Of a DNA stretch of 64,000 nucleotides, positions 12,485 to 25,000 are shown piece after piece. The stretch is from positions 138,368-202,367 of the forward strand of contig NW_017804231.1 in NCBI RefSeq assembly GCF_001625305.1, given 5' to 3'. The translations under genes and the position numbers were made by a program. The notes beneath the pieces were generated by a model that was not told where the DNA came from, searched no databases, and saw only the letters and a list, made by a program, of their open reading frames with translations. Every line of letters starts with the position of its first letter. The stretch's first letter is position 1. This DNA is from Branchiostoma belcheri (Eukaryota > Chordata > Leptocardii > Amphioxiformes > Branchiostomatidae).

Positions 12485-14371
12485 GTGAGGAAAACTTCTT
12501 AACTTTGCTGGAACTTATAATCATCTAGGAATTGTTATATTGGTTGTTGCAGATGCTTAAAAAAAACTTGAAAGAAAAAATAACAGATTTCTTGTAGTTA
12601 CTGGTGCTGAACAGATGTTACTCAAGAAACCATTGCACATAGACTTTTGCTTAATCATACTTTGTTCTTGCTCCAATCAAAGGACCTTGTATGATGGTGA
12701 CTGGGGAAGGCGGAAACGGTGCTCCCATCACCATGGAAACAGGGAACGCTGCGACTTCTATCGTCCCACCCATGCCACAGTCTTTCCAGGGAACACGTCG
12801 TCCAACCCGTAGCAAACGTGCAATGGTCGTCTATGAGATAAAGCTGCCAAGTCATGTATTACCGGTACAATAAGACAGGATACAGAACTTTGGCCTGTGT
12901 TCTTTCACCCATCCTGTTCTTTTGAGATTAGATATATGTCTGTCTGCATTCCTATGTTACATCAGATGTGAAATGGGACCATTGTGCTTTTTAGATGCAG
13001 GCTACAAGATAACAAACATTAAAAGGAGAATTTTACCCATAACTGTACACCCTTGTTTATCCAGCTTTGAAACTCTCACTATGGTGTATCCACAACAGGG
13101 GGCCAAGTATACTTCAAGTCATTTATGTCTGGCTTATCACAATTTCTGTGTCCTTATATTACAGTAATTAATTTTGTTGTATGTGTATCAATTTGTGAGA
13201 TTTACATTGTTTTGCTTCCACCTATTGCCATACTATAGTGGTGCTTTACGTTCATATATCCACGCATTTCTGCACATGATGAAATTGCCTCCCACAAGCA
13301 TCTGAAAACACTGATTCTGTTATTCTGTACAAGTAAATGAAATGGCATTGATAGGAAATTTAAAGCAGGACTGGTTGTGATTTAAGACTTTTGAATCATT
13401 TCCATGTGCCCATGATACATGTGTAATTGTTGGAAGTTTGCCATGATTTTATCAGTATCTTTAGTCCTCTGTTGTAGCTGTGTTGCCCTTGGGTCTTGGT
13501 CTACCTCAGCTCGATACGGACTGAACTATAAACCAACACAGTAATAAAACAGTTTCAGGGTTTCTAGATATTTGTGCCAAGGGAACCTTTCCTTGTTTTT
13601 AAACCTCATGTTATAGTTTTGTATTACATCGAACATTTAAGTATACACACGACTCATCATATTTCATCAGTATCTGTAGGTATTTATAGATATACTTGCC
13701 ACATTTTTTAAAATTCCCAGTAATGTTTATCACTTGTTCTTTATGGTATACACCCAGATCTAGAGTCGGAAACTTCTTTGCTTGTGTTGGCCAATTCAAT
13801 TCATGAATTAAATGTTTAAGTGTAACACATTTGAAATGGAGCCTTGGATCTTGAAGTATTTCAATTTCAGCAATTCAAGTTCAGAACAAAGTTTTGATTT
13901 TTTACACTTCAACTGTATGATTATCTGACAGAATGTTATTCCCTTCACAAACAGTGACTAATTCAAACATGAAGGTGGTGACATTCATAGATTGACATGA
14001 CCTGGCCAAAGGAAGTTTTTTACACATAGCTGTACAATCAAAAGAATGTTAGACTAACTGATTCTGTGCACTTGTTAAGTAGTTATCTGGCTGCAGTACA
14101 TAGTTAGGAAACATTCACTGATAAGTACCTTAACTTTGTATAGTATAAGATTTTTAGACTTATTGCAATGGAAACATTGGATGGAAGTGTTGGATCTGTA
14201 CATTTTGCATCCTACATTGTTGTGCAAAAATTGTGTAAAGAAGGGTGCAAATTTGCTTGTATAGACCTTTTACATGTGTAATTAGATAACAATCAATGCA
14301 GGGATACTGACCCCTTTATCAGGGGTCCACAAGTCTTTCTCTCAGACTTTTCTAGGTGATTATTGTAAGCA

Positions 14372-14377
14372 AATAAA
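14372..14377 (+). terminator. Probable PPP4R1 polyadenylation signal
   Basis: Canonical AATAAA about 1.9 kb after the last certain coding exon and 560 bp before the convergent gene's stop codon. An alternative AATAAA occurs near 13542. Which one is used cannot be told from sequence. Confidence 0.45.
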
Positions 14378-14770
14378 GACTACATTGAATTATGGTAACA
14401 ATGATGCCGTTTCCCGTGATTTTTTTTGCTGTTCTTGTCACTTTTTGAAGATATAGAAAAATGCAGACCCGTCTCAGAGATAGTCTGGGTGCCATCCTTG
14501 CTGACCCAGACTGTATCAAAGATTCACAAGAAACGTAAAAGAGAAAGAAACCATAAAAGAGAAAGAAACCAAAGTACATGCACATGTATACACAGCTGTG
14601 TATACCAGACATACTGTACTATAGCTCGTTCTCAAGTCTGGAGAAATAACATTAACACACATACAATTCAATGACCTAGAAAGTTTGCAGCTGGGCATCA
14701 TCTGTTTTCTACTGTTTGCAGTAAATTAAGAAGTCTAACAAATCATGATAAGCCTCTTCATGTGGAGATT

Positions 14771-14776
14771 TTTATT
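14771..14776 (-). terminator. Polyadenylation signal of the KIAA1143-like gene
   Basis: TTTATT on the plus strand (AATAAA on the minus strand), 156 bp downstream of the stop codon. Confidence 0.6.
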
Positions 14777-14931
14777 ATGATTCACAACACGGGGTACAAT
14801 GTACATCAATAGACCATAAGAAAACATCGAAACATGCACCTTTATCTACAGCAGCCTTGGTTTAATTGTTTGTATAGCACAAGTTACCATGGCAACACCA
14901 ATTATCTACCAATCAGTACAATGTACGTCCA

Positions 14932-15690
14932 TCAACCATCCTCTTCCTCCTCATCATCTCCAAAAGATAACAAACTAGAATTTTTCACTTTCTTCATTTT
15001 ACTCTTTTTGTCAGGTTTGTCGTCTTTCCTCTTCTTTGTTGATGTGCTGGCATTTAAGTCTGTCTTCTCCTCGGCTGATCTCTTTACTGGCTTCTTGAAT
15101 GTGATTCTCCCTTCTGCTATTGCTGTTTCTATGAAGATATAAAAAGTGCAAGAAATGTATTATTAATTGGTCTACACTTGTGTACATGTACTTAGCAAAA
15201 CTCACAAATTACACAAGATCTATTTATTATAAAAACATAAGCAACAAGAAGTTACAATGATGCAAACCAAGTTTCAACTCAGACATCTGCCAGGGTTTTA
15301 TCTCACCTTCATCCTTCTTTTCCTTTTCCTCCTCCCATCTGTCAGCCTCCTCCTGAGTGAGATCTCCTTTCCTCAAGACCACAACTGTTGGCTTCTCATC
15401 GTCTCTGTCATCCCTTGCCTCTTCCTCCTCTTCTTCTGGTGGTTTCTCTTCTGCTCTCTAATAACAAGATAGCGTTGCATTAGCTGAACCAAGGAGCTTC
15501 AAATTGAAAAGCAAGTTACACAGAGATACATGTAGTAACAAATATTTACAAGTTATGGGGGAGGGGGGTTACACACTTTTGTGTTGATGTCTGGCCCCTC
15601 CTTGTATCCTACGCGTTCCTTGAACTGTTTTATGAAGCTCGGTTCCGAGGGTTTGGAAAATGACACCCCGTGGCGTCCGCGTCCAGCCAT
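14932..15690 (-). CDS. KIAA1143: KIAA1143-like small nuclear-type protein
   Basis: Complete gene of 153 residues in three coding exons, transcribed from high to low coordinate: 15690-15577, 15457-15307, 15128-14932, with consistent splice phases. The N-terminus MAGRGRHGVSFSKPSEPSFI then KQFKERVGYKEGPDINTK matches the family start (PAEPxFLxxFKERVGYREGP in human). The middle has EKPTVVVLRKGDLTQEEADR, where human has EKPQVVVLKKGDL. The end KNSSLLSFGDDEEEEDG matches human KNSSLLSF plus an acidic tail. Human KIAA1143 is 154 residues. The molecular function is not established as far as I know; the protein is highly charged and probably largely disordered. The start was chosen for the conserved N-terminus. 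The gene shares a 327-bp promoter interval with KIF15. Confidence 0.92.
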
Positions 15691-16017
15691 GGCTTCCTAA
15701 AAGCTGCAAAATAGCCGAGAAACAACGAGAATCTTGCAGAAACCTGGAAAGAAGCTACATTTGGGTCAGAGGTCAGAGATATCACGTGACATGATTTCAA
15801 ATTTCAATTCAGCCAATCATAGCGAAGGATTTAATCACGTGAGGGGCAAAGTAGGCAACCCGCCATTGTTCAAGTTTTCTTGCTACGTGTGGAGAGCGTA
15901 TTTTGGTAGTCTCTAACGTTGTTTTAGTCTTTGATTTTATGTTTTGTCTGGACTACAGTTCAAGCAAGGTTACTTTCAAGTGTTGGTGTGCAGTAGAAGG
16001 CGTATAAGGAGCGAATT
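15691..16017. promoter_or_regulatory. Bidirectional promoter, KIAA1143 / KIF15
   Basis: Only 327 bp separate the two divergent start codons. The interval holds two E-box/CLEAR-type CACGTG sites (15783-15788 and 15836-15841) with a CCAAT box between them (15813-15817), and no TATA box at a suitable place. That fits a housekeeping or cell-cycle shared promoter. The use of these sites is inferred. Confidence 0.75.
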
Positions 16018-19000
16018 ATGGCGCCGACAACAGGTAAGAACGAACAAAAATGCACGGATCTTGGCTCGTTAGTGCTACTGCTGGGAAGGATCCTGTGGAA
16101 AATCATGGTTAATTTGGGGCATAAAAATACCCTTTTTGTGCTTTTTGAGGCGACATGACATTCTCCCAGTCTACATATTTCGTGGTGTGTATTAAAGTTC
16201 TTGTTGCAAGCAAATGTGCAAAATGTGCAAATCGTACGTGCAATATGGAGTAAAGTCATTTTTCTGCAAACTGACAGATGATGTCAGTTGAAAAACATAA
16301 TATTTTTGTAGAAAGAGCGACAAAGACTATTTGCAAGAGAATGATTCATGTACTGTAGTATACAATACCTTTCATACCATGATATTTCTGACATAGCTAA
16401 CCTGTTTTATTTTCCTTCACAGATAGCAAGGCAGGAGTGACAAGGTAGTATGATATTCTCAACCCTGTTTTTTAACTTGCCATATTGCAAGACTTTGAAG
16501 TTTTTATATATTTTTCTACAATATCAAAATGTTTCAAAGTTACAAGTCATGTGGGTATTTCACACCTCACTTTTGGTGTAGTTTGCAGAAGGCCAGAAAG
16601 CCGTCTGGCCAGCATTTTATCATAATTCTCTTCAGCCGTGACGATGCAGGAAGCCGCTTTTACTAAGTTTTTACTTTTATGAATTTCTATGCACTATGGA
16701 CTTTGTACATAGAAATTCATAAAAGGTGCTTCCTGAGTTGCCACCGCTATCATTTCTTGTACATGTACTTACCTGTGTGATTTCAACCTTTCAGTACTGA
16801 AGAAGACTCGATCAAGGTGTATGTCCGTGTTCGGCCGCCAGATGAAGCGGAGGACAGTTACGAGCAGAGCATGTGCCTGGCGGTGCAGGCCCCTAATGTC
16901 ATTGTGATGGACTGTAAGCCTGACCCCAGGAGATACACGTTTGACCATGTGGCTGACATCAATACAACACAGGTCAGGGAATTCAAAAAAAAGAGGCTAT
17001 TGCGATTGAAGGATCCATTTTATGATCATATTTGCTTGAAACAGAAAAAAAACTCAGTGTCATACATGTACACACACATAAACACATGTACACTCATGTG
17101 CACCTACACACACACATTCATGCAAACACACATACACACTTGTAGTTGTAGTTGTAGCAAGGAGGCTTTAAAAATTGTTCAAAATACATGTATACCTGTG
17201 AAAGATTCCGATATCCAGTAGTACTAGTAGTACATGTACCTTTGTAACTGATGTCTGACATGACTTTTTTTCTTTGTTCAAACCAGGAAGCAGTGTTTGG
17301 TGCAGTGGGAAGGAAAATAATCGAAAGCTGTGTTGGTGGCTACAATGGAACAATATTTGCGTAGTAAGCAGGGTTTTTCTGAAAATATAATGGTCATAAT
17401 TCCTATGTCTATATGTTTACAGAGATGTATGTATCAAAACCCAACAAAGATGTCCAACTCCAAGTAAAACTTAGTCAAGTGCTTGATTATTCTCCCATGG
17501 AGTAAGACTCTTGTACATGTTTCAATATTCTGTAAGCTTTATAGTCAACTAGATAGTATTATATTACTCAATACAATTTTTGACTACTCACAATGAAGTT
17601 GTAAGACACATATTCTCTATAACTATAACTTGTCATCTTTTCAGTGGCCAGACAGGATCAGGAAAGACTTTCACCATGTTGGGTATGTCTACATTTTCAC
17701 GCCTATAATATAGTATAAAGCTGCATGTTACTTTTTCCAGTACCCCTCCATATATAGCAAATTTTCTGCTTTTCTTTAGCTGCCTTTGCCTAGTAATAGT
17801 AGATCTTTTGAGAGTAGATACAATGTTAAAAGTTTGCCCAGAATACTGAGAGAAGTTTTGCTGATTTTCCTGTAATTCTAGGCCCACTGGAGGATGGTGA
17901 TGATTTCCGGCATGAGTTACGTGGTGTGATTCCTCGCAGCTTTGAGTATCTCTTCAACTTGATAAGCAGGGAGCAAGAAAAGGTCAGCTATTGTTCTGTT
18001 GTATTGTAAGTTAGTATATTAGTTAGCAAAGTCTCAAGAGCTAACCAGTATGTCTTCATTGTGTATGAGAAATAATCAGCTTTTTTCTTGATAGATGAAT
18101 CAAGAGAGTTTTTCAATGTCTGTCCACAGCGTGGAGATGCTGTGGAGTTTGTGACAAGATGTTCGTTCCTGGAGATCTACAACGAGCAGATTTTTGACCT
18201 GCTGGACACGGCGTCCACTGGTCTGCACCTGCGAGAGAACATCAAGAAGGGAGTGTTTGTGGACGGACTGATTGAGCAGAATGTCACCAGTGCAGTAGAG
18301 GCCCATCAGGTAAAGACAAAGGATACTGACTATTCAAAAACCTGGGGAATGCTTATCTATACTTGAGCATTTTGACCTCATTTTGAGTCTATACTCAAGT
18401 GCATTTCATTTCTATTATGCCAATATGGTTCAATTTTATTTTTGTTATTGGTCTCCAACAGTAGGTATACACATGTATTATTCCAGGTGCTGTCTGCAGG
18501 ATGGGTGAATCGCAGAGTTGCCTCCACTTCCATGAACAGGGAGTCATCTAGGAGCCATGCTGTCTTCACTCTCACTATAGAGTCCAAGGTATTGTCAGTC
18601 TTTCTTCTTCTGTTTATCTCTTAATCTTCAGCTATTTCTCACCAAAGTCCTTTCCTGTCATGTCAAGGTTCTACGTTCTACAAATACCTCCTTATAAAGC
18701 TCTCCGTGTTTGTCATAATTGCAGGAGAAGAAAGGCGGAGTGATGAACATCCGGTGTTCCCAGCTGAACCTGGTGGATCTGGCCGGGAGTGAGAGACAGA
18801 AGGACACACATACTGCAGGAGTCCGGCTCAAGGTGTGTGAGGAGGAGATTTGCCTGGTTAAATCATGCCTCTTGTAGCTTGAGTTCTCAGTCAAATGAAA
18901 GGGAAGTTTAGTTTACATTATGGGAGTCCATGGTTCCTATGTGTGCATTCTGAATAGGAGCAATCGCTGTTTTTCTTTACATCATATACAGGCAAATTAT

Positions 19001-22000
19001 TTAAAGACATCTATAATTATCATTAGGCAAATCACCCAACTGTCACCTGCATTTTGCCTATTGATCTCTCACACTTAATGTGAGCTTTGGTTTGAAAATA
19101 TTGCAGTTAATTTTTCCGTATCTTTGACTTTGTGTGATCTTTGATGATCTACAGGAAGCTGGCAGTATCAACAAGTCCCTCAGTGCTCTGGGGAATGTGA
19201 TCATGGCCTTAGTAGACATCGCCCATGGGAAGACTCGTCATGTCCCATACAGGGACTCCAAACTCTCCTTCCTTCTCAGGGTAGGTAGCGTACTTCTTTG
19301 GTACCTGTGTTTTGCTAGCACATACATGTGTACATGTATATATGTGAGAAAAAATTGTGTCCAATTTTTAAAAATATATGTGCATAGATTTAGATAAGTT
19401 TCTATCATATCATAGTTCTAGATATCTGAAAATCACAAGTTTCATGGTCTGATCATGATTTTGCTTACAGGATTCTCTAGGAGGCAATGCAAAAACCTAC
19501 ATCATTGCCAACGTCCATCCAGGCTCCAAGTAAGTTATTTATCAATGTTTGTCTTGTTGTTATTTATTAATGTTGAACATGACTGTGATATTCAAACTTC
19601 ACTGGTCTTGATTTGAAGTTATCTTGAGTTTTGCGTGGCTTTACTCTTGCGTGGAGATGAAAATGGTGATGGGCTCCCCAGGTCCAGTACGGCAAAGATT
19701 GGCCTGTGGTCAATGATCTTGTTGGACGCTGTCTTACATGCCTCTGCTCTGGCCCTGTCTCTGTCCTGGGTTGTGTACACACTACCAGTGTCATAATTTA
19801 ACGATAATTGCTGAGCATGTAGGACATTAATTAAGTCAGAGGTGAATATGAAGTAGTCGATTGTTTCTGATCCATATGAGGCAGCGACAGTCAGTCCAGG
19901 AAAACTGTCCATATTCCCATGTGCCTTGTCAATACTGAAGTTGAAGTCTCCACCAATGATACATGCAGTCTGGCCGTTCCTCCCTTCTGCAAGTGTCTGA
20001 ACAAAGTTGAGGAGATCTCGGAATATCAGCTGCTTTTCTGCATCAATACACTTGTGTGGTCCATGCCAGGAGATAGCTATAAAGTCTGACACATTTGCCG
20101 TCCTCTCTAATGCAATGTTGCTACTTGCTGTATGCTGTTCAGGCACAGGTTTAGGTGTGAACTTACAAATGCATGTTCGTCCGCGGTGCTGCATCAGATT
20201 TGGGTACTTGTCTCCAATTATCCTGTACGAGTCTAAGCGTTCCACGTCAAACAACTCACTATCCCAGAGAATCCCTGCTTCATTGACGACTCCTTTGTAG
20301 GAAAACTTCTTCCCGAGTTGAAGCTGTGTTGTGGCATCTGCCCATGGACACTCTTGCACGAAAACAATAGAAACGTGTGTCTGTCCCTGAAGCTGACTGA
20401 GAAGAAGCTTACGCAAATTTGCATTCCCGGCGCCCTTTGTGTCTCCCTTGAAGTTGACAGAAGCGATGCCGTACCTGTAGGGATGCCGGCCATGTTCTGT
20501 GATGGAAGTTTGCATCAGTGCCTCGTTCAGTTCTCGCACAACATCCTCGCTGCTCTCACCTGCCTTCTTCTTGCTGCCTTTAGTAGCCTTTGGGACAAGA
20601 ACCTTAGGCAAAACATGTTCTGCCTGGTATGCTGGGTTTGGTTGCAGGGCCATTTTTGATAGTTTAACTTCAAGGTATGTTCATTGGCTTCAGAAGTATC
20701 TTCTGGCTTTCTGGAGTTGTTTCCCATCTGTAAACAACAGAAACAGAGGAAGTTAACATAATCTTGTTTACAACTTTAGTCAATCTCCTTCCTTCCTGCC
20801 ACTGGCTCGTCCGTGCATATAGACTGGACTGCCTTTTCCACCAACCCGGTGCATATAATGACAAGTGAAGTCAATTATAGTTGTCCCAAGGAATTAGCTT
20901 TCTAGTCTGTTATTACAGACTGAGGTAAACATACTGAAAACAAATTTATCTGTGCTGAAAGTGAAAAATAAGTAAGTTAGATCCAAACACTTCTGTACAA
21001 TAAACAAGTATAACATGCGTATACATACCTGCTTGAATGTCTTCGAATTCAGTTCCAAATTTGCCTTCAGGCACAGTGGTCATGGGACCATGACACAGAT
21101 CACTATAATTAGTACCTACAGTACAATGGTGGTTACCAGTGAACACCTTACCCTTTTCTGTAATACCTGAGATTCAGGCTATTAGCCACTGACATGTACA
21201 AGTTGTGGCTTGTCTTGGGAAATGACCTGCTGCACATATACTTTCCGATCAATACAATAGCTGCAGATATTGTCACGCCACTGTATGTAAATAGACCTAT
21301 TGTGTTTAGCGTCACCTGGTGTCAGGTTACTGTCACTTACTGTAAACAATGGCTCAGGAGTAAATAGAACAAGGTTCGCACCAGTCATGTGACTGACTGT
21401 TTGACAAACAGAACTGAGCAATATAATAAACAAAATGGCTGCTGTTATCAGAAGCAATATTTATTCGCAGTTATTATAATTAGATTCTGGGTTGCAGTAG
21501 AAATGCACAAGCAAGCACAATGAAAGCAGTATAAAGGTCACAGGTCAATCTAATGTTCTGCCCTAATGCTTTGAAGTAGTCATGGCTGAGAAATGGATCT
21601 AGTACCTGAATATTGTGTCAGAATTACACTCTGGCCCATGACCCTTCCTAGTTTTTGACTCAGGCTGACTAAATTTGAATCGATATCTTGACACAAAATA
21701 TTAGACCTGCCACACTACCAGGTTGAGCCATACAGACAGAGATTATGTATTACTGTTGTAAATTGTTTTTGAGGTAAAATCTAATCCAGGAAGCAATTTG
21801 TCTAATTACTTGGACTCCCTGGGAGAGTCTAGCTGCTGGAATATAATGCCATACAAATTACAATGTCATGTGTATAACGGCCCATACTATACAGCTGCGT
21901 ACTCCTATATGTTGGCTCTAGTATTGGGATGTTTTTTTAGACTTGACTGTTGAGTTGTAATAAAAAAACTCTTTGAAGACTTGTACATTTCTTCTTTATA

Positions 22001-25000
22001 GACCTCTTTTACGACTTACTTCTCTCCAACTTTGTCCAAACCAACCAATATGATACCTTATGAGTGTAAGATGTACAGTTGTAAAAGTCTCAGCCAAAAG
22101 TCTCAGTTTCAGGTGTTGACTGTACTTCTTTAGATTATACTACTTAGCACCACTCCCCTTGTAGTATAGTGTTAAGTTTTGATACTGTATTTTCAGGTGT
22201 TTTGGAGAAACCTTGTCGACTCTGAACTTTGCTCGTCGGGCAAAGATGATCAAGAACAAGGCAGTTGTAAATGAAGACCTGCACGGTAATGTCTCCCAGC
22301 TACAAGCTGAGATCAAGAAACTTAAAGAAGAGCTGGCAGACTACAAGGCGGGGGGTGTACCACAACATTTAGGGGGATCAGGTAAATGAGTTTATATTTG
22401 CAAAAAAACAAAGCACTTTTCAGATGCTTGAAGCCAGAAAGGTTTACATATTTAGTACAAATGTACTATTCCGTATATTTACTGACAAATTCCTCTGATG
22501 CATTTCATGTTTATTCTCATTGTATTGAGCTCAAGGGGATGGTGGTGCTGTGGACAGCAAGTACAAGAAATGGTTCTGTGATGCGATGTTCCTTAGAAAC
22601 AAGGCTGAAGAAGAACAGAAGGTAAATAATGCAGTTTGAACTTGTCCTTACAGTTACATGGCATGAAAGTTCATCAAGGATGGTAAATTATATATGATTA
22701 CGTATTGAAACTGTTCTCCAACTCACAAGATCTTGATTCACCACTTAATTTTTGACCTTATTTCTGGGTCTTTATCAGCCATATGACCCAAGAGCTTCAG
22801 ACGTGATTAGGTCAAAGTTTGTCAGGACTGGGTCAAAGTTCATTAGAAGTCTGTATCGACCCCCGTCCTGGCCAAGGGAAGGATGGCTCCCACAAAATAC
22901 ATGTAGTCACTACTTATGTATTGCAGGCAAAGGAAGACAAGATCCATCAGCTTGAAGACCTGTGTAAGAAGAAGGAGAAGTTTGTCCAGTCCAGTAAGAT
23001 GATCATCAAGCTGCGAGAAAGCCACATCAGCTGTCTGGAGAAGGGCGGGGCAGGAGCTCTGGGAGACACTGAGAAGGACCAGATCATCAGAGACCTTCGG
23101 CAGGAGGTGGGCAGGGTTCTCTCTTCAGAAGTCCAGCAACAGATTTTGGCAATGCCTCAGGGGCAGATCCTTTTAGTTGTCCAAAGCACTGGTTACAGAG
23201 CGAGAAAGTTTGAGTCAATTCAGGGGTGTGTGCATATCTTAATCCATCTTGAAACCAATGCCTGTGAAATGTAATTTTTTTAAGTAACACTAGACAGTAA
23301 GGTTTTAATTTATATATGATAGAAAACTATTTTATGAGCTATAACTTGTTCATTCCCCCTGTTTGTTAACTCCAATGCTGCCTTCTCAGATCGAGCTTCT
23401 GAAAGATCAGGTGAACCATCACCCTGAGGTGACCCGTCTGGCCATGGAGAACCACGGGCTGAGGAAGAAGCTGAAGGAGCTGCGCACCCCGGAGTACCTG
23501 AGTAACAAGGCCTACAGCGCACAGCAGGTCATGGAGCTGGAGAACAGCTTCAAGGAACTCATGGCAAAGGACGATGGTCAGTGTTAGAAAAAAATCTGCA
23601 ACTTTGTTTATCATGTTGAAGGCATCCAGTGTAATTTCAAGGTGGCAAAACTGGATTTAAAATCAATCAAACTATTCCTTATGCTTGTTGGGGCTATTTC
23701 AAATGCTTCAAGTATGAAATGGTGACGGAAATGTGTTAAGAAATGGCAGTAATTATTGTCAATGATAGACAGATTTCCTCATCCAAAATATCTTTGTCTT
23801 GTTGTCCTGAAATTGCTTTGGATGCACTGTTACAGATATGATATGTGTGTTGTTTTTTTAGTCCATTATACATTGATCCTTTGGGAAGTAGTAAAGAATG
23901 TGAATGTGGGAATCTTGTTTTTCAGGAGGTGCCCCTGCAGTGGACCGCAGAACCAGCCTGACTGCTGCAGGCACTCCGCTTGCTGCGGACACCGTTTCCG
24001 CGGCAACTGTGGAGAAACTGAAGTCAAAGGTGCAGAAACTGCAGGAGGAGTTGGATATGGTAAGAGTTGGTGCTCACTGTAAACTGTTTTAAGTTTGCTT
24101 TTTAAATTTTGTTGTACTTGGAAAAAGGAGGAGTTTGCAATATAAAGTTGAAAGAAGACATTTACAGTATTCCATGGTTTCTGTTGAACAACTGTAATTC
24201 ACTGTAGGTTCACAGTAGTAAAAGTTTGCAGTCTCAGAAAAATGGACATGTTCGCAGAACTATATGTTTGCAGTGGCGGCAGGTGCAGCTAAAAGAAAGT
24301 TGGCAAAATATTTGGCCACGGAAAAATTGTGAATCAAAGAATGATGAAGGAAAATTTCAAGAACAATTTCTTTCTTCTTTTGTTTTCTTTTTGTAGACTA
24401 AGGAGAACCTTCATCAGATGGAAGGGTCCTGGGAGAAACAGAAGCTGGAGTTGGAGTCTGAGCTGGCCTCCTACAAGACGTCTACCCAGGAGCTGGAGAA
24501 GGTTCTGGAGGCCTGTCAGGTCCGCAACAGGATCAACAGGACCACCTTGAACGACATTCACATGGAAACCATCAAGGTCAGTCAGGGTTTCAAGGTCATA
24601 TCACTTTCTGTTATGTTCCATGTTCTGGGTGACTACAGATTTCTCATCATTAATATTTTGTCATTGATATTTTTGTGCCTTTGTGCACTTCATTTTTGGA
24701 ATAGCATAATGTATCTAGCTTTTAACACTTTTGCTTCTTCTTATAGTTTCTATACCAGCAACCTCTGTGATTAACCAATGGAATTTAATGAAAAATGATA
24801 CCAGTATTTCAATGTACGTTGTATGCTAATGTTTTTATTTGTTTTGGAGCCACCAGAATCATTTAACTTGACCTCTAATATTGCGTATCCTGTCCACCCC
24901 TCAGAACCTGACTCCCAGTAAGAAGGCCCTGTACCACCTCAGGAACAGGGTTGTCCAGCAGCCTATTCCATTTGACCTGGAGGGGGAGACAGGTGAGGAA

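Larger units (their letters stand above)
12485..14931 (+). other. PPP4R1 last intron, probable final exon and 3' UTR
   Basis: No independent gene recognised. An acceptor at 12682 leads either to a three-codon tail or, in another frame, to an open segment reading VTGEGGNGAPITMETGNAAT. Long AT-rich sequence follows. AATAAA at 14372-14377 is a good polyadenylation candidate for PPP4R1. TTTATT at 14771-14776 is one for the oppositely oriented KIAA1143-like gene. The two genes are therefore tail-to-tail. Confidence 0.55.

Noticed and set aside
16817..17221. KIF15 exon read through to 17221
   Set aside because: The reading after 16972 is intron (CA repeats, low complexity); the donor GTCAGG and the next exon [10 protein letters not shown] restore the kinesin motor sequence.
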